Shown here piece after piece: positions 1 to 8,863 of a DNA stretch of 64,000 bases (its first letter is position 1; each line of letters begins with the position of its first letter). The position numbers and the translations under genes were made by a program. The DNA comes from Helicobacter mustelae (GTDB lineage Bacteria > Campylobacterota > Campylobacteria > Campylobacterales > Helicobacteraceae). The stretch covers positions 1,054,001-1,118,000 of the forward strand of contig NZ_LS483446.1 in NCBI RefSeq assembly GCF_900476215.1. The letters are read 5' to 3'. Below the pieces are notes generated by a model. The model ran no database searches. It had not been told where the DNA came from and saw nothing but the letters and a program-made list of their open reading frames with translations.

Positions 1-1023
1 GGAGGAATCGGAGACAAGGGAGATGTCTCTGAAGTCTATGCACATTACAAAAATTCCCGCTTAGAATTCTCTCTGGGGCGATTTAATACAAATTTTTTGG
101 ATTTTGAATATGTGGCAGGAAATATCCAAGGTGCTAGCGCGCAGATAAAAGTAGATGAAATCACCTACTGGGGGGCATTTATCGACTCCATGCTCTGGAC
201 AGGTGTGCACAAAAACACCATCGCCTCACTCTATGGCACAAATATCATCAGCAGCTACTATCCTCTGAGCAAAAAAAATATCTTTGGAAAATGGGGGGAG
301 GTTTTTGCAGTGGGCGTAGGCTATGGAGGAGAGCATCTCAAAGGATCTGCCTTTAGTCTACTAGACACCCAGCTCCCAGCAGATATGCTCAAAAATCGCC
401 GCGGCCTGCTCTTCCAAGTCGGAGGGGATGTCCAATACCACACCAACTTTGCTGGAGAATGGCAGTCTTCTAGCATCCTGCGCGGGATCTTCCAACTAGG
501 AAATACCGCATTTCTTCCTGCAACCTCCATCAAAGCCAAGGATGCCTTTGCAGGACTTTTGTGGTTTGATCAAAAATTCAGATACAGGATTTTTGAATTT
601 GGCGGCGGGTTGATTGGGGTGATTGGCACCAAAGACAATGGTGGAATTTACACACTCAATGATCCCTCAAGATTCTATGGAAAAATCATCAATAGCCCCA
701 CCCCACAAAACAAAGGGGTTTATAATTTTGCAAGCCCCTATTTTGCCAGCCACAATTTCACAGGATACATCTTTGGCCGCATCGATCTAACAAAAAACAA
801 AAATCTCCCCATTCGGATTGATGGTATGGCTGCTTTTGGGACCTATACAGAATACTCCATTGTCGCAGATTACAAAGTTTGGAGCTATAACAATATGAAT
901 TTCAATGCAGGCATTGGCTATGTGTTTAGCAGACTCAATCGCAGTGCATTCCCAAATAGCGCGCATCCAAGCAGTCCTGTGGGCACTAGCAGCCTGATTT
1001 TGTTTGGCAAATTCTTTTATTAA
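1..1023 (+). CDS. Hof-type outer-membrane protein, 5'-truncated by the window edge
   Basis: The reading frame is open from base 1, so this is the C-terminal 340 residues of a longer protein. It is rich in alternating aromatic and glycine residues typical of beta-barrel strands and ends in GKFFY, a terminal aromatic residue expected of an outer-membrane barrel. Its opening stretch (EVYAHYKNSRLEFSLGRFN) aligns with the LSDLYLKY...IAVGRFNNEF part of the next gene, so the two are tandem paralogs. The family is the Helicobacter Hof porin-like group (OprD-like fold). The substrate is unknown. The first in-frame alternative start at base 97 is internal and not real. Confidence 0.8.
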   Translation, partial: GGIGDKGDVSEVYAHYKNSRLEFSLGRFNTNFLDFEYVAGNIQGASAQIKVDEITYWGAFIDSMLWTGVHKNTIASLYGTNIISSYYPLSKKNIFGKWGEVFAVGVGYGGEHLKGSAFSLLDTQLPADMLKNRRGLLFQVGGDVQYHTNFAGEWQSSSILRGIFQLGNTAFLPATSIKAKDAFAGLLWFDQKFRYRIFEFGGGLIGVIGTKDNGGIYTLNDPSRFYGKIINSPTPQNKGVYNFASPYFASHNFTGYIFGRIDLTKNKNLPIRIDGMAAFGTYTEYSIVADYKVWSYNNMNFNAGIGYVFSRLNRSAFPNSAHPSSPVGTSSLILFGKFFY

Positions 1024-1098
1024 AATTTTTAAACTTACTCCGATATAGTACTTGCAAAAAGATTTTTGATCTTTTGAACCCTAATGAAAAGGAAAAAC

Positions 1099-2286
1099 AT
1101 GAAAAAGAAGATTTTTAGCTCGGTTGCCTTGGCAGGCTTGGCGCTAGGTAGCGCAGAGGCTGCAGATATCAATGCATTTGGTCATTTGGGGGGTCTTTAT
1201 GATCAAGGGTTGTCCAAGAACAATATCCCTACGGGCTATACAAAAAAGAGCGCGTATGCTGGCGGGACTGGGCACCTTGGAGTGGATTTTGGATTTGATG
1301 CCCTTCACCTTGGCGTGGGCGCATACACTGGTTTTTCCATCTACAAAACCCGTGGCATGGAGAACCGATATACAAACAGATATATCGATCTTTCTGATTT
1401 GTATCTCAAATATGACACAGGCATGTTACAAATTGCTGTTGGTAGATTCAACAACGAGTTTTTAGGATCAGATTGGCTTACTGCCTATGCGCAGGGCGTG
1501 ACTCTAAAATATCAATCAAGAAGTTTTGGCATCTGGGCAACCTGGATGAATGACTACACCACTTATGGTTATGCACAGGGGCGCATCGCTTCAGAACTCT
1601 CTGATTGGTATCGATTCCCCTCTAGCTTCAACCACTTTAGCATCGGCAACAGGGATGTCGTAGGTGCTGGGATCAATCTGAAATTTGACTGGCTGATCAT
1701 CGATCCATTCGTACACTATTATCGAGACAATTACGATCGCACTCACAATGGAAGAATCCAGGCCGGTGCTAAAATTGCTATGCAGTTTGGAGATGAGGGT
1801 GGCCCATTCCAATCCACCACAGCCTTTAGATATATGTGGCAAAATATCTCAGGTTCTTCTAGCAGCAAGAATTCCATGCTCTTTTGGCTCGATCAAGAAT
1901 TCTTATTTGGAGGTGTGTTTAAAATCGGTGCAGGTGCCTACACCACCACAAAAAATGGAATCTATACTCCAAACAATGTCACAAGATTCTACACAGGAAC
2001 ATATCTCACTCCTGGCTACTCCAACATCAATTATTTCTTGGGCAAGGTTAGCAGCTGGTATGTATTCACAGGGATCAAGTCTCAATGGGTAGATCTTGAT
2101 GTAGTTTATGCAGATGGGGATCACAAAGAATTCACCGCAATCCTCTCTGTCACTATATTTGACCAAAAAGTCAAGGGCAGCCTCAATGGAATCTCTCTAA
2201 AAGTCGGTGGCGGCTATGTGAGCAATGGCTTCAACAGCGCCTATCGAAGAAATAATGTCGTGGGATTTGCAAAGCTTACCTTCTAA
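1099..2286 (+). CDS. Hof-type outer-membrane protein
   Basis: A 395-residue secreted beta-barrel protein. The N-terminus is a classic signal peptide (MKKKIFSSVALAGLALGSAEA, cut before ADIN). I chose the ATG at 1099 because AAGGA sits six bases upstream; an ATG five codons earlier has no ribosome site. The mature part has many short amphipathic strands (GVDFGF, LHLGVGAYTGF, LQIAVGRF) and ends in FAKLTF with a terminal Phe. It is the tandem paralog of the truncated gene upstream, 75 bases away. It is probably a Helicobacter Hof-family porin; substrate specificity cannot be read from the sequence. Confidence 0.85.
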   Translation: MKKKIFSSVALAGLALGSAEAADINAFGHLGGLYDQGLSKNNIPTGYTKKSAYAGGTGHLGVDFGFDALHLGVGAYTGFSIYKTRGMENRYTNRYIDLSDLYLKYDTGMLQIAVGRFNNEFLGSDWLTAYAQGVTLKYQSRSFGIWATWMNDYTTYGYAQGRIASELSDWYRFPSSFNHFSIGNRDVVGAGINLKFDWLIIDPFVHYYRDNYDRTHNGRIQAGAKIAMQFGDEGGPFQSTTAFRYMWQNISGSSSSKNSMLFWLDQEFLFGGVFKIGAGAYTTTKNGIYTPNNVTRFYTGTYLTPGYSNINYFLGKVSSWYVFTGIKSQWVDLDVVYADGDHKEFTAILSVTIFDQKVKGSLNGISLKVGGGYVSNGFNSAYRRNNVVGFAKLTF

Positions 2287-2300
2287 TCCCCCTCTCACCT

Positions 2301-2335
2301 GGAGGGAGCTCCCTCCTCCATTTTCTTTCATTTTT
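2301..2335 (+). terminator. Rho-independent terminator after the Hof gene
   Basis: The 16-base palindrome GGAGGGAGCTCCCTCC lies 14 bases after the stop codon and is followed by a T-rich run (CCATTTTCTTTCATTTTT). It would fold as a six-pair G/C stem with an AGCT loop. Confidence 0.65.
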
Positions 2336-2714
2336 CCGCATTCCCGCAAGCCCCCATCCCTCTTCATCCTAAAATCACAGCACCAAACCCTGGCTACCAG
2401 AGAGTTCACCCACCCCAGTTTTTCTGAATCTCTTGATGCTTTTAAATCGCATTCAAAGGATCCAAACACTCCAAAAACCTCACCATCCCAGAAACCTTAC
2501 AAATAGGAATTTTCTTCATTTCACACCCCCGGTATTTCTCAAAAATCACCCAACATCAATCCCGACCCCTCATCAAAAAATGCATCCAAAAAATCCCAGT
2601 CTCATGCCAAATCCAAGGCCTCTCAAACCACAAACAAGCCCAAAAGTCAAAAATTCCAAGGCACAAAAACATCATTTAAAAAGAAATATTAATATTACGC
2701 AAAAAAGTCGTTTT
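2336..2714. other. Non-coding stretch before the DMT transporter
   Basis: The frame of the downstream transporter stays open through most of this stretch, but its translation is Pro/His/Lys/Asn-rich low complexity with no family resemblance, and DMT transporters normally begin at their first membrane helix. I see no RNA gene or repeat here. Confidence 0.5.
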
Positions 2715-3563
2715 ATGCCCTTTCCCTTACTTTTTTTCTTGGCACTCCTAGCAGAGGCTTTCATCGTCTATGCCAGTGTTTTGGTCAAAATCGTCGACCT
2801 CCCGCCCATCCTGCTTGGCTTTTACCGCGTTTTTTTGGCAATTCCCATCTTTTTCCTCTTTGCCCTGCGCAAGGGTAACCTCAGCAAAATCCCCATCAAA
2901 GACATCGCGCTCATGCTGCTTGCGGGAGTGTTTTTTGGCCTGGATTTGGTTTTTTTCAACACCGCACTGCATCACACAAGTGTTACAAATGTCAATCTCA
3001 TCTGCTCCCTTGTGGTATTTGTGCTCGCACCCATTGGTGTATTTTTTTTCAAAGAACATCTACACAAAAGCTTTTTGCTGGGTGCAGGGGTGGCAGTCAT
3101 TGGCATCTTTGTCCTCATCAAGGGCAAATCTGATACCAGCATCGCCACTCCCTATGGGGATTTTTTGGCACTTCTTAGCAATGTCTCCTATAGCATTTTT
3201 CTTGCATTAATCTATGGCCTGCGCAAGAAATACACCGCCATGGCATTGATGGTATATGTGTGCATCGGCTCCTCGCTGCTGCTAGGAATTATCGCAGAGA
3301 TAAAAGAGGGCTTCATGCTACCAAACTCCGCTAATGCTTGGATTTATGTGGGGCTCATTGTGCTCTTTGGCCAGATCTTAGGACAGGGATTTTTTGGCTA
3401 TATCATGGGCAAGATCAACACACAAGTCTCTTCTCTCATCATGCTTTTTTCGCCAATCACTGCAGCTATTTTGGGCTTTTTGATTCTAAAGGAATCCATT
3501 GGTATTTTTGAGATTTTGGGAATGTTTATTATTCTTTTTGGGGTATACATTGCAAAAAGATAG
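2715..3563 (+). CDS. EamA/DMT-family inner-membrane transporter
   Basis: A 282-residue protein made almost entirely of about ten hydrophobic helices, arranged as two EamA repeats; the second repeat starts around LIYGLRKKY. Conserved EamA elements include FYRVFLAIP in the first half and a FSPITAAILGFLILKE motif near the C-terminus. Family members export amino acids or other small metabolites; the substrate here is unknown. The start at 2715 is chosen because the protein then begins at helix 1 (MPFPLLFFLALLAEAF); the ribosome site is weak. It ends nine bases before a small cysteine-rich membrane gene. Confidence 0.8.
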   Translation: MPFPLLFFLALLAEAFIVYASVLVKIVDLPPILLGFYRVFLAIPIFFLFALRKGNLSKIPIKDIALMLLAGVFFGLDLVFFNTALHHTSVTNVNLICSLVVFVLAPIGVFFFKEHLHKSFLLGAGVAVIGIFVLIKGKSDTSIATPYGDFLALLSNVSYSIFLALIYGLRKKYTAMALMVYVCIGSSLLLGIIAEIKEGFMLPNSANAWIYVGLIVLFGQILGQGFFGYIMGKINTQVSSLIMLFSPITAAILGFLILKESIGIFEILGMFIILFGVYIAKR

Positions 3564-3571
3564 GAGTAAAT

Positions 3572-3712
3572 ATGCAAGAAATTGTAATGATTGGAATTTT
3601 TATAATCGCGGCCGTTGGCTTTGTGATCTTGCTAATGCCCAGAGGATCGAAGGGATGTGGCTGCGGAAAAACCAACTGCAAAACCACAAAAATCCAGAAA
3701 AAAGATCCATGA
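3572..3712 (+). CDS. Small Cys-rich single-span membrane protein
   Basis: A 46-residue ORF with a good ribosome site (AGGAG, five bases before the ATG). Residues 1-22 form one membrane helix (MQEIVMIGIFIIAAVGFVIL) followed by a short basic tail carrying C-G-C-G-K-T-N-C (three cysteines). The layout resembles the FeoB-associated Cys-rich membrane proteins of Campylobacterota, but no feoB is visible nearby, so a metal-related role is inference. It starts nine bases after the transporter stop and is probably co-transcribed with it. Confidence 0.6.
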   Translation: MQEIVMIGIFIIAAVGFVILLMPRGSKGCGCGKTNCKTTKIQKKDP

Positions 3713-3749
3713 AATTGGGTAGAATATAGAGAAATGCCAAAGGATTTTT

Positions 3750-3998
3750 TTGTTTAAAACTCTAACTTTAGCAAGCATCTATGAACTACAGGGTCACAAA
3801 GAAGAGGCTCTTAGCATCTATCAGGAGATCCTCAAAAAAGATCCTGATAATTTTGAAGCAAAACAGGCCATGAAGCGCCTAAGAATCCATAAGAAATTTG
3901 GCAATGTCAATGAAAATGCCAAGAAAATGTTCATGCAGGCCAAGAGCGGAAGCGAAGAGCTAAAAAACTTTGAAAGGTGGTTGATGCAATGGAATTAA
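3750..3998 (+). CDS. Small tetratricopeptide-like protein, start disrupted by a T7 tract
   Basis: An 82-residue helical protein with one clear TPR unit (ASIYELQGHKEEALSIYQEIL, then DPDNFEAKQAMKRL). The only start in frame is TTG at 3750 with AAAGGA just three bases before it. An ATG at 3734 (MPKDFF...) would give a more natural N-terminus but is one base out of frame: it needs a T6 tract where the sequence has T7 (3745-3751). Either the gene uses TTG, or it is a slippage-prone or frameshifted start. It overlaps the next gene by ten bases. Confidence 0.6.
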   Translation: MFKTLTLASIYELQGHKEEALSIYQEILKKDPDNFEAKQAMKRLRIHKKFGNVNENAKKMFMQAKSGSEELKNFERWLMQWN

Positions 3999-4327
3999 AA
4001 GACATCATTTTGCAAACCATTGATGAGTACAAAAATGAATCACCAAGAGCACAGGATGCATACCCTGTGCAAGAATCCCTAGATTTCAAAGAGGATTTCA
4101 AAAAGGAATTCAAGGATGAGAGAGGAGAATCACATGAAAAAGCGAGCAAGAATATAGAAATTCGCATTGATTCTCGGTTTTTGGAATTGCTACGCGAAAA
4201 GACTTTGGTGCTCTTTGAGGGCCTGCAATCCAGTCAAACCAAAGACATTGCCAGCAAGCTTGATTTGGTCATCAATTACCTAGAATACCAACTCTCCCTG
4301 ATTGATGAGACACTCCAAAATCCATAA
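3989..4327 (+). CDS. Conserved Campylobacterota protein, CiaD-like C-terminal part
   Basis: A 112-residue soluble protein. The first half is charged and probably disordered; the second half is a compact helical block (IDSRFLELLREKTLVLFEGL, then KLDLVINYLEYQLSLID). This block looks like the conserved C-terminus of C. jejuni Cj0788/CiaD-type proteins, which is recalled from memory and uncertain. The ATG at 3989 is preferred over GTG at 3977 because GAAAGG lies upstream at a workable distance. The gene overlaps the TPR gene, which suggests translational coupling. Confidence 0.6.
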   Translation: MELKDIILQTIDEYKNESPRAQDAYPVQESLDFKEDFKKEFKDERGESHEKASKNIEIRIDSRFLELLREKTLVLFEGLQSSQTKDIASKLDLVINYLEYQLSLIDETLQNP

Positions 4328-4495
4328 ATCCCCATCAATGAGACATCTCAAAATCCATCAAAAAAGCAGCATCCATGGAGGAATAAAGAAAGAATGAAAA
4401 TCAATAATTATTGATTTTTTCCACTTTGATTCTTCTCACCTCTAAGGTCTAGCAATTTCCCTCATTTAATCTATTTTTAAAACAAAATAAGATAG

Positions 4496-4501
4496 TATAA
4501 A
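4496..4501 (+). promoter_or_regulatory. Probable -10 box upstream of arsR
   Basis: TATAAA lies 28 bases before the arsR start codon, in an A/T-rich stretch that follows 170 bases of non-coding sequence. A GGAG ribosome site precedes the ATG. Helicobacter vegetative promoters are defined mostly by the -10 box, so the call rests on this hexamer and its position. Confidence 0.45.
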
Positions 4502-4529
4502 CGCTCTAAAAAGAAGTGGAGTTAGAGCA

Positions 4530-5210
4530 ATGCTAAATATTTTAATGATTGAAGATGACATAGAATTGGCAGAGATTTTGAGTGAGTATCTCGAGCAAAA
4601 TGACATAAAAGTCACCAATTATGACGAGCCTTATACTGGGATGAGTGCCATAGCTACGCATAACTATGATCTCTTGCTGCTAGATCTTACATTGCCAAAT
4701 CTCGATGGCCTAGAAGTCTGCAAGCGTGTAGCCAAACAAAAAAATATCCCTATCATCATTTCTTCTGCCAGAAGCGATCTTGATGACAAAGTCAAGGCAT
4801 TAGAATATGGCGCAGATGACTACATCCCCAAACCCTATGATCCCAAAGAGCTGCTCGCACGCATCCACTCCCTGCTAAGGCGCTACAACAAAAAAGAAGT
4901 CAAGCAAAAAGAGCAAGAAAAAGACAGCGTTTTTCGTATCCAAAAAGACAGCAGAGAGGTGTTTTTCAAAGACAAAAAAATCGAACTAACCCGCGCAGAA
5001 TATGAAATACTGACACTGCTCATCAGCAAAAAAGGCCATGTATTCTCCCGTGAGGCCATCGCCATCGAATCTGAATCCATCAATCCTGAAAGCTCAAACA
5101 AAAGCATCGATGTCATCATCGGAAGACTTCGTGCAAAAATCGAGGATGACCCCAAAAAACCCAAATATATTATCTCTGTCAGAGGTGTAGGCTATAAGCT
5201 TGAAGCATAA
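4530..5210 (+). CDS. arsR: OmpR-family response regulator, ArsR-like
   Basis: A 226-residue regulator with an N-terminal receiver domain (acidic pair E8-D9, phospho-acceptor D52 in [13 protein letters not shown], switch and Lys in [13 protein letters not shown]) and a C-terminal winged-helix DNA-binding domain (LTRAEYEIL to [10 protein letters not shown]). The receiver is very close to what I know of H. pylori ArsR (HP0166), including the run [21 protein letters not shown]. In H. pylori ArsR controls acid-responsive genes such as urease, and an unphosphorylated form is essential. The partner kinase follows eight bases downstream. Confidence 0.85.
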   Translation: MLNILMIEDDIELAEILSEYLEQNDIKVTNYDEPYTGMSAIATHNYDLLLLDLTLPNLDGLEVCKRVAKQKNIPIIISSARSDLDDKVKALEYGADDYIPKPYDPKELLARIHSLLRRYNKKEVKQKEQEKDSVFRIQKDSREVFFKDKKIELTRAEYEILTLLISKKGHVFSREAIAIESESINPESSNKSIDVIIGRLRAKIEDDPKKPKYIISVRGVGYKLEA

Positions 5211-5218
5211 AATAGACA

Positions 5219-6508
5219 ATGATTAGAAATTCTATTTTTTTCAAAATCACTCTTTTGTTTTTATTTTCACTGATTAGTTTTTCTGCGTTTTCTTTTTATT
5301 TCATCCAATATCAGAAGGAAAACGAAGTAGAAACCGCTGCGCTGAGATATGAACAGATAACCATCGCCATCAATCGCATCATCACTCCCTATAGCACCTT
5401 TAAAAGTGTGGAAAATCTCCTCAAAGAACTGAAATTCAAAGTAACCAAAAACAAAAAAATCAAAGAAGCATTGATTAATTACAATCGCCTCTCGATGTTT
5501 TTCAATGGCATCGTGGCCAAGGTGGTCAAAGATCAAGAAACCAACAAGATCTATATTTTGCTAGAGACCAAAGATCGAGCGGTGCTTTATGCGGATGATT
5601 CCACCAACCACTACCGGATTTTTTACTTTACCACACTCATTGGCATTGCCCTACTTATCCTTGTCTTCATCCTTGTGATTCGCGGATTGCTGCCGCTAAA
5701 AACTCTCACCACCCAGGTTAAGCGCTTTGCTGATGGGGGGATTGATGTCAATTGCAAGACCAATCAAACCGATGAAATCGGCCAGCTCTCCAATGAATTT
5801 CACAATACCTTTGCAAAGCTCAACGCAGTCCAAAAATCCCGCTCGCTATTCTTGCGCTCCATCATGCATGAACTCAAAACCCCCATCACCAAGGGCAGGA
5901 TCACCACAGAAATGCTGGAAAATAATTTGCAAAAAACTCGCCTTGTTTCTGTGTTTAAGCGCTTGCAAAATCTCATTGATGAATTTGCCAAGATTGAGCA
6001 AATCGCTTCCAAGAACCTCAATATTACCAAAAAGGAATTCCTCCTAGAGGATCTCATCAATCACACAAAAAAAATGCTGCTTATTGACGGATTAGAAAAT
6101 GATCCCATCATACTTGATGCCTCCAATGATGTCATAAAGGCAGATTTTGAACTTTTTGCCATGGCGATTAAAAATCTCTTAGATAATGCCATCAAATACA
6201 GCCCGGACAAAAAAGTATTTGTAGGCAGCCATTACAGCGATCTCATTATTAGCAACAAGGGCTCTGCGCTGCAAAAAGATTTTCATGAATACTTTAAACC
6301 CTATTTCAAAGATGAAAACAAAAATAACACAGAACAAGGGTTTGGCCTGGGGATGTATATCATCAAAAGCACCCTAGATGCACAAGGCTTTAAAATTGAC
6401 TACAAACACAAAAGTGGGATAAATTATTTCACGATTCATGATTGCGTTGTAGAGAATTTTTGCATCATGCCAAAAACAAGGAGGCGAAAAAATGAAACAA
6501 TGGAATGA
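5219..6508 (+). CDS. arsS: Sensor histidine kinase, ArsS-like
   Basis: A 429-residue membrane kinase. One membrane helix covers about residues 8-29, then a periplasmic sensor domain to about residue 132, a second helix at about 135-156, and a HAMP linker. The H-box is MHELKTPITKGR with phospho-acceptor H217; the N-box is NLLDNAIKYSPD and the G2 box GFGLGMYIIKS. It pairs with the adjacent ArsR-like regulator; the H. pylori counterpart (HP0165) senses low periplasmic pH. The 3' end overlaps purF by 17 bases, so the two-component system and purine synthesis are translationally linked here. Confidence 0.85.
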   Translation: MIRNSIFFKITLLFLFSLISFSAFSFYFIQYQKENEVETAALRYEQITIAINRIITPYSTFKSVENLLKELKFKVTKNKKIKEALINYNRLSMFFNGIVAKVVKDQETNKIYILLETKDRAVLYADDSTNHYRIFYFTTLIGIALLILVFILVIRGLLPLKTLTTQVKRFADGGIDVNCKTNQTDEIGQLSNEFHNTFAKLNAVQKSRSLFLRSIMHELKTPITKGRITTEMLENNLQKTRLVSVFKRLQNLIDEFAKIEQIASKNLNITKKEFLLEDLINHTKKMLLIDGLENDPIILDASNDVIKADFELFAMAIKNLLDNAIKYSPDKKVFVGSHYSDLIISNKGSALQKDFHEYFKPYFKDENKNNTEQGFGLGMYIIKSTLDAQGFKIDYKHKSGINYFTIHDCVVENFCIMPKTRRRKNETME

Positions 6509-7892
6509 GGAATGCGCGGTAGTTGGAACATACAACTTGCAAGACTCTGCATTGCTGAGTTATTATGCGCTCTTTGCATTGCAACACCGAGGACAAGAAG
6601 CCAGCGGTATTAGCACAAGTAATGGCAAGACCCTGCAGACCATCAAGGGAAATGGCCTTGTTACAAAAGTCTTTGATGAAAAAAATCTCAAAAAACTCAT
6701 GGGTAATGCGAGCATTGGCCATAATCGCTATTCTACCGCCGGAAAAGAATCCATGAAGGATTCCCAGCCTCTTTTTGCCAGGTACAATCTGGGAGAACTT
6801 GCAGTGGTGCACAATGGTAATCTCACAAATGCAAAAGATTTGCGCCAAAATCTCATCGCTAAGGGCGCGATTTTCCAAAGCTATTTGGACACAGAAAATC
6901 TCATTCATCTCATTGCTCAAAATAAAAAAGAATCCCTGCAAGATCGCATCCTAGATGCCCTGCAAGCTATTGATGGTGCCTATGCATTGGTTTTCCTCTC
7001 CCGCAGCAAGATGTTTGCGGTGCGCGATCGTTATGGATTGCGTCCTCTATGTCTTGGCAAAATCACAAATCCCAATGGTAGCATAGGCTATATGGTGGCC
7101 AGTGAAAGCTGTGCCTTTGATCTCATAGGAGCAGAATACATCCGTGAAATTGCGCCTGGAGAAATGATTATTTTTGAAGGGATGCAAGATCAAACCGCAC
7201 AAATCAAATCCCTGCAAGTTTTTGAGCCAAAGCCTCATCCTTGTATTTTTGAGCTTGTATATTTTGCTCGTCCTGATAGCCATATCTTTGGAAAAAACGT
7301 TTATAGCATGCGCAAAAATATGGGAACAGAACTTGCCAAAGAACATAAAATTCCAGCAGATATGGTGATCCCCGTGCCTGATAGCGGCCTACCCGCAGCG
7401 CTTGGCTATTCCAAAGAATCGGGCATTGCATTTGAGCTAGGAATCATCCGCAATCATTATGTCGGAAGGACTTTCATCGAACCCACCCAAAGCATTCGAG
7501 AATTCAAAGTAAAGCTAAAACTCAATCCCATCTCCTCCATCATCGCAGGAAAAGACCTCATCGTTATTGATGATTCTGTGGTGCGCGGAACCACAAGCAG
7601 GCAAATTATCAAGATCCTGCGACAAGCAGGAGCAAAAAAAATCCACCTGCTGATTAGCTCTCCACAAATCATCTCTCCTTGCTATTATGGTGTGGATACT
7701 CCTGATGTCAAGGATCTTATTTGCGCGCAGCATCCCTTAGAAAAAGTGCGGGATTTTATTGGGGCAGATACCCTGGGGTTTTTGTCATTAAAAGGGCTAG
7801 CACGCAGTGTGGGAGCAGAGGATCTTAGCTATTGCCAGGCCTGCTTTGATCAAAACTATGTGGATGATTTCACAAGAGCAAAGAAGGACTAA
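6492..7892 (+). CDS. purF: Amidophosphoribosyltransferase
   Basis: A 466-residue enzyme for the first committed step of purine synthesis (PRPP plus glutamine to phosphoribosylamine). The Ntn-type glutaminase nucleophile is C8 (EECAVVGTY), so a seven-residue propeptide would be removed. The class II glutaminase domain covers residues 8 to about 230. The PRPP-binding loop is VIDDSVVRGTTSRQ at about 356. The C-terminal cysteines (CYYGVD, LICAQ, CQAC) match the 4Fe-4S type found in Bacillus PurF. It overlaps the end of arsS and is followed two bases later by the radical SAM gene. Confidence 0.93.
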   Translation: MKQWNEECAVVGTYNLQDSALLSYYALFALQHRGQEASGISTSNGKTLQTIKGNGLVTKVFDEKNLKKLMGNASIGHNRYSTAGKESMKDSQPLFARYNLGELAVVHNGNLTNAKDLRQNLIAKGAIFQSYLDTENLIHLIAQNKKESLQDRILDALQAIDGAYALVFLSRSKMFAVRDRYGLRPLCLGKITNPNGSIGYMVASESCAFDLIGAEYIREIAPGEMIIFEGMQDQTAQIKSLQVFEPKPHPCIFELVYFARPDSHIFGKNVYSMRKNMGTELAKEHKIPADMVIPVPDSGLPAALGYSKESGIAFELGIIRNHYVGRTFIEPTQSIREFKVKLKLNPISSIIAGKDLIVIDDSVVRGTTSRQIIKILRQAGAKKIHLLISSPQIISPCYYGVDTPDVKDLICAQHPLEKVRDFIGADTLGFLSLKGLARSVGAEDLSYCQACFDQNYVDDFTRAKKD

Positions 7893-7894
7893 AA

Positions 7895-8857
7895 GTGAGA
7901 GAATTGCTCACTATAGGGAGATATTTCAAAAAGCGCTTTGGGCAAAGAGTGCGCAAGATTCCTATTTCTTTGCAGGGTTTTACCTGTCCCAATATCGATG
8001 GCAGCGTAGCACGTGGGGGATGTATTTATTGCCGCAATGAGAGCTTTTCTCCAAGCCTTACAAAACTAGACCCCACAATCTCTACTAAAATGAATTTTCA
8101 AATCAAAGAAAACCCCATACTAGCACTGCAACTCCGCCAACTAAAAGAGCAATTTTCTTGGCATAGCAATTTTCACAAAGATAAATTTGCTGTGCAAAAA
8201 TACATGCTCTATTTCCAATCCTATACAAACACCTATGCCCCTCTTTCCACACTCAAATCCATCTATGAGCTGGGGATGAATTTACCCGATGTAGTGGGCA
8301 TGAGCATTGGCACGCGCATAGACTGCATAGGAGAAGGGTTACTAGAGCTTTTGGGTGAGTATGTCAAAGAGGGCAAGGAGATTTGGCTAGAGTATGGAAT
8401 CCAATCTGTTTTTGATGAGAGTTTGAAGCGTACCAATCGCGGGCATTTGAGCGCGGGCATCCCTGAGCTCTTCTCACGCACACGCGATCACGGCATCAAG
8501 GTTTGTGCACATCTGATTTATGGACTACCTCAAGAAAATGAAGATATGATGCTGCATTCCCTAGACACAGTGCTAGATTGGGGGATTGATGGGATTAAGA
8601 TCCATCCCTTGTATGTGGTCAAAGACACTCCCCTTGCCAAGATGTACAAAAATCAACAATACAGCCCCATCACCCTAGAAGCTTATGGAAGCTTGATTGT
8701 AAAATCCCTCCAAAGGATCCCAGAAGAAATCGTGATCCACAGAATCAGCTCTGGGGCGCATGATGATTTACTAATCGAGCCTAAGTGGTGCTTTGACAAA
8801 AATATTCAAATGCGCTATTTGCGCGATCTTTTACTAGAAAATAAAATCAAATATTAA
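7895..8857 (+). CDS. YhcC-type radical SAM protein (TIGR01212 family)
   Basis: A 320-residue protein starting at GTG, with AGAAGGA upstream inside the end of purF. The cluster-binding cysteines are C31, C43 and C46 in TCPNIDGSVARGGCIYC, the spacing typical of the YhcC group rather than the standard CxxxCxxC. A TIM-barrel follows (GMSIGTRIDCIG, WLEYGIQSVFDESLKRTNRGH, HLIYGLPQE). The family is widespread and its substrate is not settled; a link to tRNA or regulatory modification has been proposed. Neighbour genes purF and hemB do not reveal the role. Confidence 0.85.
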   Translation: MRELLTIGRYFKKRFGQRVRKIPISLQGFTCPNIDGSVARGGCIYCRNESFSPSLTKLDPTISTKMNFQIKENPILALQLRQLKEQFSWHSNFHKDKFAVQKYMLYFQSYTNTYAPLSTLKSIYELGMNLPDVVGMSIGTRIDCIGEGLLELLGEYVKEGKEIWLEYGIQSVFDESLKRTNRGHLSAGIPELFSRTRDHGIKVCAHLIYGLPQENEDMMLHSLDTVLDWGIDGIKIHPLYVVKDTPLAKMYKNQQYSPITLEAYGSLIVKSLQRIPEEIVIHRISSGAHDDLLIEPKWCFDKNIQMRYLRDLLLENKIKY

Positions 8858-8863
8858 GGAGAG

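Noticed and set aside
2433-2714. 94-codon N-terminal extension of the first DMT transporter
   Set aside because: Low-complexity Pro/His/Lys/Asn translation with no ribosome site; family members begin at helix 1.
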